Below, piece after piece: positions 10,829-21,840 of a DNA stretch of 64,000 bases. Source of the stretch: Archegozetes longisetosus (lineage: Eukaryota; Arthropoda; Arachnida; Sarcoptiformes; Trhypochthoniidae). The translations under genes and the position numbers were made by a program. The notes under the pieces were generated by a model, which was not told where the DNA came from, ran no database searches, and worked only from the letters and a program-made list of their open reading frames with translations. The first letter of the stretch is position 1. Each line of letters begins with the position of its first letter. The stretch is from positions 16,430,090-16,494,089 of the forward strand of contig JAEMBT020000008.1 of assembly GCA_018873245.2 (NCBI GenBank). The letters run 5' to 3'.

Positions 10829-11746
10829 TCCTGGTCAGTCTCAATCGACTGACCTTAAAATACTTAAGCTAATTCCGATGAATTGACACTTACTGTCAAC
10901 TCATCTTAAAATAGCTCAACTTTGAGCTCAAGCAATAAAGTTTTATTGCTTGAGTTCGCAGAATAGGTCGCTTCCCTAAGATCTTAAGGTCGCGCCCTAT
11001 TTTGCTTTCTAATATGCGACATATGTGAATGCAAGAAATATTTTGCATTAACAATATCTTAGGTTAAATCAAGTTTTGTTTGAGTTACAATCTGGCAAAG
11101 CTAGGTTTATCCATTTTCGAGGGAGTTAGGTCTGGGCGGCCTGAAGCGGTCACGTTCGTGTTGGAAGTAGTCAGGTGTGGCATCAAAATGTTCAGCTCGA
11201 CGAACTGAATTCAATGATATATTAAACCTGTGGGTGGAGGGTTTGGAGCCCCTTTAGACAAATTAGCCCGGATTCGCTCCCTACTCGCTAAGACATTTCT
11301 TTAAAAACGGGCTTCACATACTTCTGACAAATTTGATTACTGATTTCAGCTGAGACAGTTTGGTAAAACAAAAATTTTCATGTAAACAATAATGAATAAA
11401 TGAAAATTATTATTTAGCCTATCAACTAATTATGAAATTAATTGATTTTATAATTCATATATTAAAATCTTGAATTAACGAACTAATACTAAAGGTGAAT
11501 TCTAACTCAAAAGTTGTATAAATCCAACAATTTATCCATATCCCAATGCAACTTTTAAGTTTAAAATGCAAGAGTTTGTAGGTCAGAGACTACTGTTTGA
11601 ACTCAATATGTTTCAAGATAATTAAAGTAAATTGCAGCACTTAACTTACAAAAGCTTCTAAATTATTAGCACATTGCTCCATCCGAGACAATAGATTGTC
11701 TAGAATATCACTGCTTTCATTATCTCTAATCAATTATTTATTCTAA
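10829..11746. other. Repeat-derived DNA without genes
   Basis: Holds a near-perfect hairpin at about 10,926-10,955 (ctcaagcaataaa and its complement around a 2-bp loop), a diverged piece of the 9,328-10,828 arm at 11,130-11,260, and otherwise nothing recognisable. Confidence 0.5.
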
Positions 11747-13100
11747 CAAGGAACGTTACCCAAGTTACATATTTTTTTCTTAACGATACTTACACAGCAT
11801 AAAGTACTCAGGGAGAGTATTCAAATGCACTGAAAATGAGCTGCTCAAATTTATGCATAATAACGGCAGGGGATGTCAAACATATTTATGTTTGAAACTT
11901 CGTAGCACGTCAATTGAGCTCTTACAATTGAGCTTACGACAATTGAGTCTCGACATTTGAGCCTTCGACAATTGAGCTTTGCGATAATTGAGCCTCCGGC
12001 ATTTAAGGTTTAAGACAATTAAACTTGACAATTAAGCCTAAATTTTTTTATTATAGTCAATGTTACAAGACTTCAGCATAGACCGCACCTTTAACCTCGA
12101 GATTACAACCAACTTCAAAATAATATTTTACAATGCCTTTCATACAATATTAAAAGCTAATCAATATTAAGACTGTACTAACAGTCACTTATAGAGTAAC
12201 TGATTGAATCATTGACGGTCACAGCTTATATAGACTTCTTATGAACTTATTAATAATCGGAAATATACTAAAATATGCTCGTGCATGTGAACTCTAACAA
12301 ATTGCTAGAAAATTCAGTAAAAATTGGTTTGCGTTATGAACCCACTAATAGTTTGAAAACTTCACTGAAGGAGTGTTGTGTCAATCGACAGTACACAACA
12401 CAGCGCTGTACTGTTGTGTTCTGCATAAGAGTGGATTTCGACTTTATAAAATGAGGCTCAACTGTCATAGGCTCAAGTGTCGCAAAGCTCGATTGTCTTC
12501 AGCTTAATTGTCCCAGCTTAACTGTCGGAGCTCAATTGTCTTCAGCTCCACTGACATGGAACCTTGAAACTTTAAAGCCCTTTACCGGCTCACTTCTTGC
12601 TCCGAGCTCCTTGTTGTCGATTGCAATATTGTAGAACTCGATTAGTTTTTTCGAATGGTGCACCTTATGGTGCTGATAAATAACATTTTATTTATCATGA
12701 TAAATTTGAATTGAGATATTAAGCATTTTAAATACCTTACCAATAAATAAAATCTTATAACTAAAAGGAAAACTTGTAAATGTAATACTTTCAGTAAATT
12801 ATGGCGAATTTAAACAACTCTATCATGTGAATTCGCATGAATTTGAGCAGAGGTGTTCATCGGAGTCAAAATGCTGGCCCGACCCGACAATATTCCAATA
12901 AGCGCCTCTAAATTTGGAACAAGAAGTAAGCGGGTAAAGGGCTTTAAAGTTTCAAACATAAATATGTTTGACATCCCCTGCCGTTATTATGCATGAATTT
13001 GAGCAGCTCATTTTTAGTGCATTTGAATACTCTCCCTGAGTACTTTATGCTGTGTAAGTATCGCTAAGAAAAAAATATGTAACTTGGGTAACGTTCCTTG
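11747..13100. repeat. Fold-back element with inverted arms and internal short-repeat arrays, 3-bp TAA duplication
   Basis: Outer arms 11,747-11,910 and 12,945-13,100 are inverted copies starting caaggaacgttacccaag. The flanks read ctaa/caagg and ccttg/taag, consistent with a TAA target duplication. Inside each arm is an array of short degenerate units: acaattgagc-like words every 15-18 bp at about 11,909-12,035, and the inverted form (gctcaattgtc-like) at about 12,449-12,560. No coding frame. Confidence 0.8.
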
Positions 13101-13157
13101 TAAGATATTAAATCAGTTACTTGTTGATCGCAGTAATGCATAAGTTAATAAATATTT

Positions 13158-13332
13158 TACTTATCAAGTTTTCGTATAATACATTTCAGTGATTCAAAGT
13201 ATGGCCTCTCGTTCGGATCTTCTGACCAACATTTGAGCATCAGTTGCATTATATCTTCGGAAATATCATGATTACCTTGAAGTGTTGGTCTGAAAAAAGT
13301 CTTTTGATGATTGGTCATGTTTCCTTCTATTT
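13158..13332 (-). pseudogene. Orphan exon of a receptor-type guanylate cyclase (end of kinase-homology domain)
   Basis: A single 58-codon exon bounded by an acceptor (tttacag/aaatagaag) and a donor-like gataa/gtaaaat. It encodes FFRPTLQGNHDISEDIMQLM followed by KCWSEDPNERPYFESLK and IIRKLDK. The CW-x-EDPxxRPxFxxLK-xIRKL signature is that of the kinase-homology domain of membrane guanylate cyclases just before the dimerisation helix. No neighbouring exon (dimerisation helix or cyclase) was found within several kb on either side, and the fold-back element starts only 57 bp downstream. It is either a stranded fragment or one exon of a gene with large, transposon-filled introns. Confidence 0.6.
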
Positions 13333-14551
13333 CTGTAAACCAAAGAGAAATCAAATTATCAATTATGTATAACTGTTATTTGACCACTTCGGTCAAAGTT
13401 CAACTCAAAATCGATCGGTTAATTCAGTTATAAAACCAGACTTATTCTGAATTCACGTGCAATACGTTCGTCAAAACTTATTTCTCAAAGATATAGTAAA
13501 TCAGAAATTCTTTAGTCAAGCTTTAGTCATATTTTTTTGTGTAAGTTGTGAGGGTCTCATTCATTTGATCTGCGCATCCTTATGAAATAACTTTAAGTAA
13601 TGAAGTGACACTAAACTTATGTTCTTCCAATTTCTTTGAATTGGGTTAAAGAAGGATAATATTTTCCTACAGACCACTGGGCTCCGTCTGATTTTGATGA
13701 GTGACATATCATTTGAAAGGTCTTGTGACGCTGAACACAAAAGTCTCTTGGGATTTTTACCAAAATCAACAGTTTTCGAGTTATGAGGGAAAAACCACCT
13801 TATGTTAAAAATCGATTTTTTCGAGTTTTTAGCCACAAAAATATAACTTTTGTGTTGCCCACTCCCTACCACGTGAAGGTAAACTCGAAGGAGCATAAAA
13901 CTAAAATAAAAACTATAAATAATAAAAAATAACTAATCTGTATCTGTGCTATCCGGATAGACAGAATGTTTGAAAAAATCATCAAATTGCCTACCCGGTG
14001 AATTAATCTCGGGTAGGTACCTGCCATATCAGAGATACTACAGAACTGTCATTATATGTGTACAGCACCCGACAGTTCTGAGGCCATTTTTGCACTGACA
14101 ACAGTATTCAATTATTGCTTCGGTTACGGAATTTTCTTATCTACTAAAACGTAGATAAGATATTTTGTTTGATTCCGAAACCGAGAATGAATACGCCCGC
14201 GAATAAGCATTGAATCTTCTGCTTGAATACCATGGAAGGATAAATAAAGAGTCCAACGTGGCTGCACAACCGTATCTCGAACTTTCCATTGACGTTACTA
14301 TGCTAAGCATAGTAACTGCGGGCTTGTCTGATTTGGTATGTGCCCAATGCTATTCTATAGAGATCGGACTCAGTAAGAATTGGGAAATCTTTCAGCGATT
14401 CCCCAGACATTTTGGTGAACTGAGCCGATCTTCATTTAACCTTTGAGTTTCGACAAGCGAACTCAATGGGTTTGGTTTTGGGAGTAGGGATAACATCCTT
14501 GAAGCTATATTGATACCCTCCTCTTTATCAGGCTGCAGTTAGCAAAAATGC
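13333..14551. other. Repeat-like DNA, no supported gene
   Basis: Contains several short hairpins: ctacccggtgaattaatctcgggtag at about 13,990-14,017, gaactgtc/gacagttc at about 14,042-14,079 and ttatctac/gtagataa at about 14,137-14,159. Open frames at 13,561-13,896 (-) and 14,210-14,446 (+) show no family signature. Confidence 0.4.
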
Positions 14552-15334
14552 GGCTAGACTTTAGATTACGACCCACGCGATATTCTGATGAAATTGAGAT
14601 ATGTTATAGTACTCGATGAGTGCTTACAAAATATACACATGTGAATCAGCGGAAACGCCCTCTAGCGGAAAACTTTCAATGCTCGGAAAAATACATGTGA
14701 GCTCAAAGTTCATCGTTACTGCTTCGAATCTTCATAAGATTTGGGTATGTACTCTTTGACAATACGTGAAGCCTCTGTAATGAGTGTCAAAGAGAAACAG
14801 CGCCGCGGTTCGGATAAAACACCATTGGTGTTCGGCGTTAATGGCAACTCGCTTGAGACAGTAAAAGGCCCCTGGTACGCAGCCATTCTACTGCCGTTTG
14901 GTGGTCTCTAAGAGTCTCGCTCTCAAGTCTTGCTCTCGACCAAGACATGATGAAAACTGAATGAGTGATAGTTTTTAAAACAAGTAGCGAGTTGAAAAGT
15001 GAAGTGTAGTTCTGTCGAGTTGAGTAAGGTCGAGAAAAATGAGGTGAAATCAGGAGAGGTCAGATTGTGTAAGGTTAGGTTAGGTTAGCTTAGCTTAGCT
15101 ACTTTTTTCAGTTTTATTCAGCCTCGTGGACATTACATTGATTATGTTTTATCGTATTTACGTGCTTTATATAAGGTTTTTTCACATTTTGGCTTTATCC
15201 TGTTTTCGCCGCTAGGGGTGTTTCCGCTGATTCATATCTATATATTACGTCATCACTTGTTGAGTACCCTCACACATCTCAATTTCTTCAAAATATCGCC
15301 TGGGTCGCAATCTAAAGTCTTACCAAAAAATCAT
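14552..15334. repeat. 0.78-kb inverted-repeat element
   Basis: Ends read tagactttagattacgaccc (left) and the complement near 15,300-15,331. The arms of about 120 bp also share the word pair gaatcagcggaaac / gtttccgctgattc. The middle includes a (TTAGG/TTAGC)-like tract, aaggttaggttaggttagct, at about 15,071-15,098. No transposase. Confidence 0.7.
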
Positions 15335-15361
15335 TATAAAGTGCTACTGCTACCCTAAAGT

Positions 15362-18108
15362 CTGACATACAATGGATCAGGGATATTTTGCCACACTTGG
15401 TTAAAGTAACTAAAACGCTGTTTATTTGCTCCATTGACAACTTCAACAACGTACCGTATTTTTGTAATCAAGCGTGATCTATTAGCTTGATTTGTCTAAA
15501 GCTGACTTATTAGCATCGATAAATTCAGGTATATGAACGACGAACCCTTTCTGCCGAAAAATGGAACGACGTTACGGAATCCCCTATCCACAATAAGTAC
15601 ATCACCCACTTGGAAGAATGTTTGGAATACGGCTCCGGCTGAGAAAAGTTCTTTCAATATCTATGAGTCGGAATCTGTGAGTCGGAAAGGCTGGCCTCAT
15701 AAGGTCCGAATACGTCGATAATTTTTTCATTTGTGGTTAAAATAAAGGAAAGGTGCGCATCGATTATCGATAGTACCTTCTTATGGCAAGTTAATGAAAG
15801 GTGCGCTACTAACAGGAAGTGTGGGATAATTTATTAACATTTTCATAACGACAGCTTTAGCCCTGAAAACTCGGTTTCCAGGGTGCACCAAGAGGAGGTA
15901 GCTGCCACGCACCCCAAAAATTTTTTGGTTAAAACACTTGAAATGTTAAAAGACTTAAAATCTGATGAAAGGGGCCCGGACTAGCAAGAGAGAATGATTC
16001 TCTCCGCCTCCCAGCACTTGCCCCTCAAGAATATGAACTTTCATTCAAGATCCGAATCCGAGAAATAAATGACTGTTTGATCGGGATCAACATTTGAAGA
16101 TGCAGGAGGTCCAGGTGAAACGCGAGCCAGATCTTTTAAAACTGGCTTCTCGAGGTAACTTGTCCAAAAAATTTCGAAAATACTGCGCCTTTTCGATGTA
16201 CCCTTCAACAATGTCATCCTTATGGAAACTGTCTATGCGTGCCTTAAGCAGCTTCCATTGCACTTCGATGTTATTGGTGTGCACATCGATAACTTTGCCT
16301 AATCTTGGCACGAGAACTTGGCGAACAAATCGATTCCCATTAGTTGACGAATGGCTGATGGTGAAGTGCGAAGTAAAGCCAACTTCTTTAATACCATGGT
16401 AGAACGCTGCAGAGTCCATTATCACTATCGAACCTTCCCGAATGCGAGACGCCATTAGGGGCCACAGCGTTTCTTTCCGACAGTCAGAAAGTAAAGTAAA
16501 GTACAGAAAGTAAAACGGTCTCGCCGGTTTCACGGCTAAAAGCACCAAAAATCCAGCAGTCTTCTCCCGCCAACAGTCGTCCACGATTATATTTGCGAAA
16601 TACGTGAGTTTCGTCGCACTCATCGATCTGGTTTTCACCACCAATCTGGTTCCACGATCCCAAATTACCACAAGCCTTGCGCAACTTCTTCCAAAGCGCG
16701 GTAACAGATGGCTCAGAAACTTTAAGAAAGGAAGCAGCTTGGACGCGGGTAACTTCGTGCACAAACCAATAAACAGCTTTTAAAATAGTTAGAAATGGCA
16801 GCTTAGAGCGTTCAAATGTTGTGTTCGAAGTTGGGGAAACAGTTTTCCCACACTGCTTCGCCTGACAACGAAAAGTGAAGCATAATTTTTTCGAAGGTTT
16901 TTGCGCTGACCCAATGGACCCTCACAATCAGGACACGAATACAAAGCTGGATCCTTGACAGGCAGCAGGTCAAGTGCACGACATTTCACGATGCACTGCC
17001 GTTCCGTGGGCCCCAGACTATCCACGATGTTATGCGGCGTAATATCGTCCAATGAACACATTTCAATTACACAAATAAGAAATCACGAAGAGCACAAGTC
17101 ACAAGTACAATTAAATTAGAAGCGTAAAAATTTATTAAAAGTAAATTTAAAAAACACTTTAAGACATAAAACATAAAAAGGAGAGAGAGAAAGAGAGGGG
17201 CTTTAAACAATAATAAATGTACCTATATGCGCGTGAAACAGAAATAGATAGCATTTGGTGATTGACAGATGGAGCACGTGCAATTAGCCGCGCGAGCTCA
17301 CCTTTCATTAAATTGCCATAGGAAGGTACTATCGATAATCGATGCGCACCTTTCCTTTATTTTAACCCTAGGTGTTTAGGGACAAAGTCCTTTTCAAGTT
17401 TTTCTCGAACTTTGTCCATTAATGCTCCCACGGAACCTTCAGGGACATTAAAAATTGAGGCCAGCCTCTCATTGGTTTCCGCAGTTTTAAGTTTAGCCAA
17501 GAACAGCGCCAGCGCTGTGCCTGGTGTCCTACACTCTTCTAAAGAGAATGAGAACAGGAGCTCTAAAAATTGATTTTGGCCGAGGTTAGTCCAACATCTG
17601 ACCAAATAGTCCTCCATATCCTCGACAAATTCAAAGTTGAAGGCATAGCCTTTCATATTCAACACAAGTTCTCTTAGAGTCGACCATGTCTTTAACTTGA
17701 GGTTAATTAAAATCAGTGAATGTCTCGGTAGAAGGGAGACTTCCACTTTGTAATTCCCTAAGATGTTGTACATAGCAACGAGCATCTTGGGGAATATAAA
17801 ACCGGTATGTTACTAGAACGTTATCCCGTACTTTTTTTCGGTACGCGATAACGTTTTAGTCGCGCGTTATTGTATCCAAATATGCAACGTCGCTGACTAG
17901 AACAAGCCCTGCGGATCGACAACTGTAGAGTGGTAGAAACATCGGTAGGGCTATCACAGGCTGATATCACTGACCCAGTATCCGCTCCTCGTGCTGCAGA
18001 AACCTAGGTGTCTATTTCTAGCACTGCCCCAGTAGCCGTAACTTGTGCCACCTCTGGCGCTGGTAACCACGTTTCAGCTGTGTTCGCGATTTTCCTTCTT
18101 TTTGGCAT
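15362..18108 (-). pseudogene. DDE_Tnp_4 (Harbinger-like) transposase split by a Merlin-type insertion
   Basis: The minus strand opens with ATG at 18,108 (start MPKRRKIANTAETWLPAPEV; one in-frame stop) and continues after a frameshift into 17,357-17,785. That part carries ETNERLASIFNVPEGSVGAL, the helix-turn-helix usual in front of this nuclease. Coding sequence is then interrupted at 17,367 by a 1.63-kb element and resumes below 15,735 with VGDVLIVDRGFRNVVPFFGR (the conserved Asp-Arg-Gly-Phe-Arg loop) and TNQANRSRLITKIRYVVEVV, ending near 15,362 with further stops. The Asp and the E-x-N-like helix pattern place it in the DDE_Tnp_4 superfamily. Dead copy. No terminal repeats identified. Confidence 0.7.
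15735..17367 (-). mobile_element. Merlin-type (ISXO2-like transposase) DNA transposon, frameshifted
   Basis: Bounded by terminal inverted repeats of at least 45 bp starting ggttaaaataaaggaaaggt (15,735) and its inverse ending at 17,367. Minus-strand frames 16,789-17,061, 16,484-16,762 and 16,087-16,5xx give successive transposase parts: a Cys-rich ribbon (YSCPDCEGPLGQRKN), a helix-turn-helix (ASFLKVSEPSVTALWKKL), then the DDE core. The core shows IDECDETHVFRKYNRGRLL (first Asp), GSIVIMDSAAFYHGIKEVG (second Asp), TISHSSTNGNRFV and NNIEVQWKLLKARIDSF (Glu). The family is IS1595/ISXO2-like. Two frame breaks (near 16,785 and 16,500, the second beside a short duplication aaagtaaagtacag) make it inactive as it stands. 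It sits inside another transposase gene; no clear target duplication was seen. Confidence 0.8.
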
Positions 18109-18520
18109 TATGGAAAAGAAGGAATTAGCCTGACATTGAACATGCCCATGCCAGTTGCCTCCCCACCGCCACGCAGAGGCTTCCTTTATGGTGAGGGTCT
18201 GATTCCTTCAGCTTGAAGAGCACTCAATCTTTTCCTTAGGTAAGTCAGCAGCTGGTCAGAGGCCAACCCTGTTCACAGGATGACTAGGCCTTTCGGCGAA
18301 TAGCCGCCCTGCCCTACCCCGGAAGGGTTCTAGCTCTCCTGGGAACGAGACCCCGGCACTGGGGCATCCGTACCAGGTAGTGCCACACTCCTACTAGGTA
18401 GGGTGGTGGCTGCCATACCCTTCAAGGAGGGTGTGACCCACCTGGCCGAGTAGACTCAGCCCAGGTCACATAACCAACCACCCTAGAAGGGTGTCGGCAC
18501 TGCCCCGTTCCCTTTGCGAA
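18109..18520. other. GC-rich block of unknown origin
   Basis: About 400 bp with markedly higher GC than everything around it, rich in words such as ccggaagggttctagctctc and short complementary pairs (gggtgtg / cacaccc, aaccaaccaccct / agggtggtggctg at 18,399-18,484). It follows the N-terminus of the broken DDE_Tnp_4 transposase and could be its terminal region or a structured SINE-like piece. No frame supports a protein. Confidence 0.35.
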
Positions 18521-19296
18521 TATTATCACTGGAAAAACTTCTAGACTGGCGGTTTTTATGATGGTTTTGGTCTTATTACCCCTGAATTTGTAATTACCGT
18601 CCCAAACCTTTTGGAGCTTATTACTAGGAAACGGAATGAGATAGACTATAAGTTGTATATATATATATTTTGACTCAGAGAGTTGAGATCTATCCAAAGA
18701 AACCTAAATCATCTGGGACTAAGAATATCCTTCTTTGTATCATTTTTACTGCAATACCAGCTAGGATACAAGAAGCTGTTCGAAGAAATGGCGATGTGAC
18801 CCAGAACCAAGTTGACATTTGACTCAAAACAGCCCTTTGCAGGGCTACCTAAACTTTGAAAAAGGTTGAATTATTATTGCATTGTGGAATCTATTATGTG
18901 TAAAGGTAATGTGTTTTACAAGTCTTGAATTTATTTTGTACTTTGCAGTTTACTCTAAGCTCTCTAACTTATTTGGAGTAAACAGGTGGAAGGTTTTAAC
19001 TATTAACCTTATAGAGATTGAAGCGACGGATTAAAATATTTAGAGTCGCCAGAAGTCTTATCTCTTTCTGATCGATAACACTTTTGTATTTTCATACCTT
19101 ATATACAAATAAAAATCTGATTTCAGTTTCAGTTTAAAGAGAGAACACGAGTAGTTAACCCGACATAAAAAAACTATCTTTAAAAAGAAAAGATCGTTAA
19201 CTTTACATATGCAAAATTACTAATCGAATATTATTTTACTATATCGAATAGAAAATAGATTTTCTCTATAATTTCTTGAAGAACATTTAAATTATC
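18521..19296. other. Non-coding gap
   Basis: AT-rich, with a short (TA)n run near 18,657-18,668. I see no gene or defined repeat. Confidence 0.4.
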
Positions 19297-19795
19297 GGTT
19301 AAGTGGACTGTTTTGGGCGGAACAATTATAAAAATCGGGGTGTAGCCTAACCGAAAGTATTTGTCATTGCAAATCGATTAATGAAATTTTTATCAAGCCA
19401 CGTTCACCCGTTCAGAAGCCACGCCCATTTTTTAATTCAGTCCATCTCATTCATGAATAAAATTTTATCTAGCCCCGTCCAATCAAGAATGAATAAATGA
19501 GGACAAATATAGAAAGCGATATATCTTCTGAACCAGTGAGTGATGATCCAGTCAATGATCTTACACCAATCGGTTTGTCTCGACGAGTACTATCGATTTG
19601 ACTCATTACTTGATTTTTAAGAAGCTCCGCCCATCCATGAATGGATTGAGGTAAAAATTAAAATGGACATAGCTTCTGAACGAGTGGACGTGGCTAGATA
19701 AAAATTTCATCAATCGATTTGTCTTGACAAGTACTTTTGATTAGGCTTCATCCCCGATTTTTATAATGATTGCACCCAAAACTGTTCTCTTAACC
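19297..19795. repeat. 0.5-kb MITE with ggttaag ends and an 8-bp target duplication
   Basis: Terminal inverted repeats of over 100 bp begin ggttaagtggactgttttgg and end at 19,795. The flanks aaattatc and aaagtatc match at 7 of 8 positions, giving an 8-bp target duplication. The ends share ggttaa with the Merlin-type element at 15,735 and the fold-back at 7,679, so it may be mobilised by such a transposase (inference). Confidence 0.7.
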
Positions 19796-20068
19796 AAAGT
19801 ATCTGCAATATGACGTTAAGACCATGATGCTATCCCTTCAGATGAAGAGTTATGATTTCTTGAAAAATATTTTTTGAGTATTTAGGTCTGTCGCTTTTAG
19901 ACAAGCAATATTTGAGCAAAACGAAAATGCATGTTTCTAATCATTTTCATCTAGTTTAACTTCAATTTATCAGAATTTAGGAATTCTCTTCCAATTCCTC
20001 TGACAACATTTATCTGAATAACTCACTAACCTCACAAGGAATTTGAACGCCCACTTACCATAATGTCT

Positions 20069-20484
20069 GGCACCGCTTTAGAATATGGCCTGGAAACGAT
20101 TGTGGCGACACCTATGTAGGGTGATAGCACATGACTAGTGGAGTCCAACGAGGTATATATCAAGTGTACCGGATGAGGGGTTCGTGAGATTTAATCAAAA
20201 CAAATAAGAAAAATTTGACTAACCTAAACTAACCTAACAACCCAAACAACCTCATTTAGTACAGTGTGAATGAGATATATAGTGGGGAACACATGTTTGT
20301 ATTGTATTATATATGCATATATAGTATAAAATATATGCAATTTTTAAAAATTATTTTGATTATATAACCCGAACCCGTCAACCGGTACACTTGATATATA
20401 CCTCGTTGGACTCCATTAGTCATCAGCTATCACCCTATATAGGTGTCAACACAATCGCTTCCAGGCCATATTCTAAAGTGCTGC
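20069..20484. repeat. 0.42-kb MITE, same family as the element at 33,591-34,818
   Basis: Inverted ends ggcaccgctttagaatatgg and the complement ending at 20,484. Long internal inverted arms include actagtggagtccaacgagg. The centre holds CCTAA-like words (gactaacctaaactaaccta). A second copy with about 90% identity by eye lies at 33,591-34,818. Target duplication not preserved here. Confidence 0.8.
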
Positions 20485-21460
20485 AAAAAACTATATAGGT
20501 TAGTTTTGTCAATGACTGTATCTCTAGACAAATACTGATTTTACAATATAGATATCATTTAGTGTTTATCTAGCTTCTAGTTTATCAAAAAAATCTGGTG
20601 ACACAAAATATCAAAGCATGGGTAGGCTGTGCAGAACTACTGCTAAACCTTCAAAAGAATCACTTTAAATCAGTAAAATATATTGCCAATCTAATTGAGT
20701 GTCTTAATCGGCGTGTAAATCAAAATTAATTACCTTATTAGAGAATCACTTAAAGATTAGCCCTATAAATATATTAGTATTATGGAGTTATCAATTAACT
20801 ATTTTGAATGGCTTACATTTTAAACATCTTCAGAATAATAATGAAATTATGTAAGACCTTTATAGATTTTATATGTAACCAACTTGTGATGAATGAAAAA
20901 GTTTAAGTCATGAGCAAAATTTCTATTAATGTAACCTTCATGAGCAATCAGTAAAGTTTCGAAGAGATCATTTTCATCAGAAAAAAGAACTTTTTACACG
21001 CATTGCCTGGTCAAAATTGAATTCAGTTATATAAATTTTCAAGATAAAAATTGCAAAATTCAACTAATATCTGTCTCCAAATTTATAACTTTTGAAATTG
21101 AAGTCATAAGTATATCACGAAGAAAAGTGATATAATCACTTGATATTAATGATACCCAAAAGAGATTAAGCCTATAATACAAGTCTTGAACTTTATCAGA
21201 GCTTAATCTGGTTTGTTCTCTGGTGTGTACTTTCGAGCTAAACTCATTCAGGCGTAAAATAACCTTGTTATGTTTCTATTAAGTGATTCATTATTTGATT
21301 ACTTGAATTTATGTTTTATTAGATGGTGGTGCGCCTTATATTAGCTCAACAGTGTAGTACAGTGAACTTAAAAATAGGCATGTATCAACTTTTTAATAAG
21401 AAAAGATAAAGATTTACATTTTTTTTGCTTCAAAGATAAAAATTGATATCAAAACTTGAT
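20485..21460. other. AT-rich non-coding DNA
   Basis: No gene, repeat unit or hairpin that I can support. Confidence 0.4.
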
Positions 21461-21465
21461 AAATT

Positions 21466-21840
21466 ATGAATGCATTAAGTAAACTATCAATTGCAAACAA
21501 AACTCAGTTTTTATCACATAAACATTTTGAGGCGTTTTCCAAGTTATTTTTCTTATATTTCTTAATTGATATACATTTTGTAATAGAATTAGTTGATAAT
21601 ATACAGAGGAGAAGCGGTCAACCAATTGATGAAAAAGAAAGAAATTTAATAACATTACTTCATGGGCAAAATCATAACGATGAAGAAATTGCTAAAATGA
21701 TAGGACGCGAAAAAAGAACTGTAAGTAAATGGCTTCATAGATTTCATTAAGCTGTATTAATGCATGTGCCTAAAAGTAGTGGCCGCCGACGCAAGTGCAA
21801 GATTTAGGTATTGTTAGGGCTGCAGACGCGAAATGAGAGA
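21466..21840 (+). pseudogene. Degenerate Tc1-like transposase N-terminus (helix-turn-helix)
   Basis: From about 21,613 the plus strand reads SGQPIDEKERNLITLLHGQN and DEEIAKMIGREKRTVSKWLH, a Tc1/mariner-type DNA-binding helix-turn-helix. After the stop at 21,750 a second piece (SSGRRRKCKI) continues the usual order of the family with stops. No DDE core follows, so it is a short relic. Confidence 0.5.

Noticed and set aside
13561..13896. 111-codon minus-strand frame
   Set aside because: No recognisable domain, low-complexity AT-rich context, and the conserved-looking words resemble repeat DNA.
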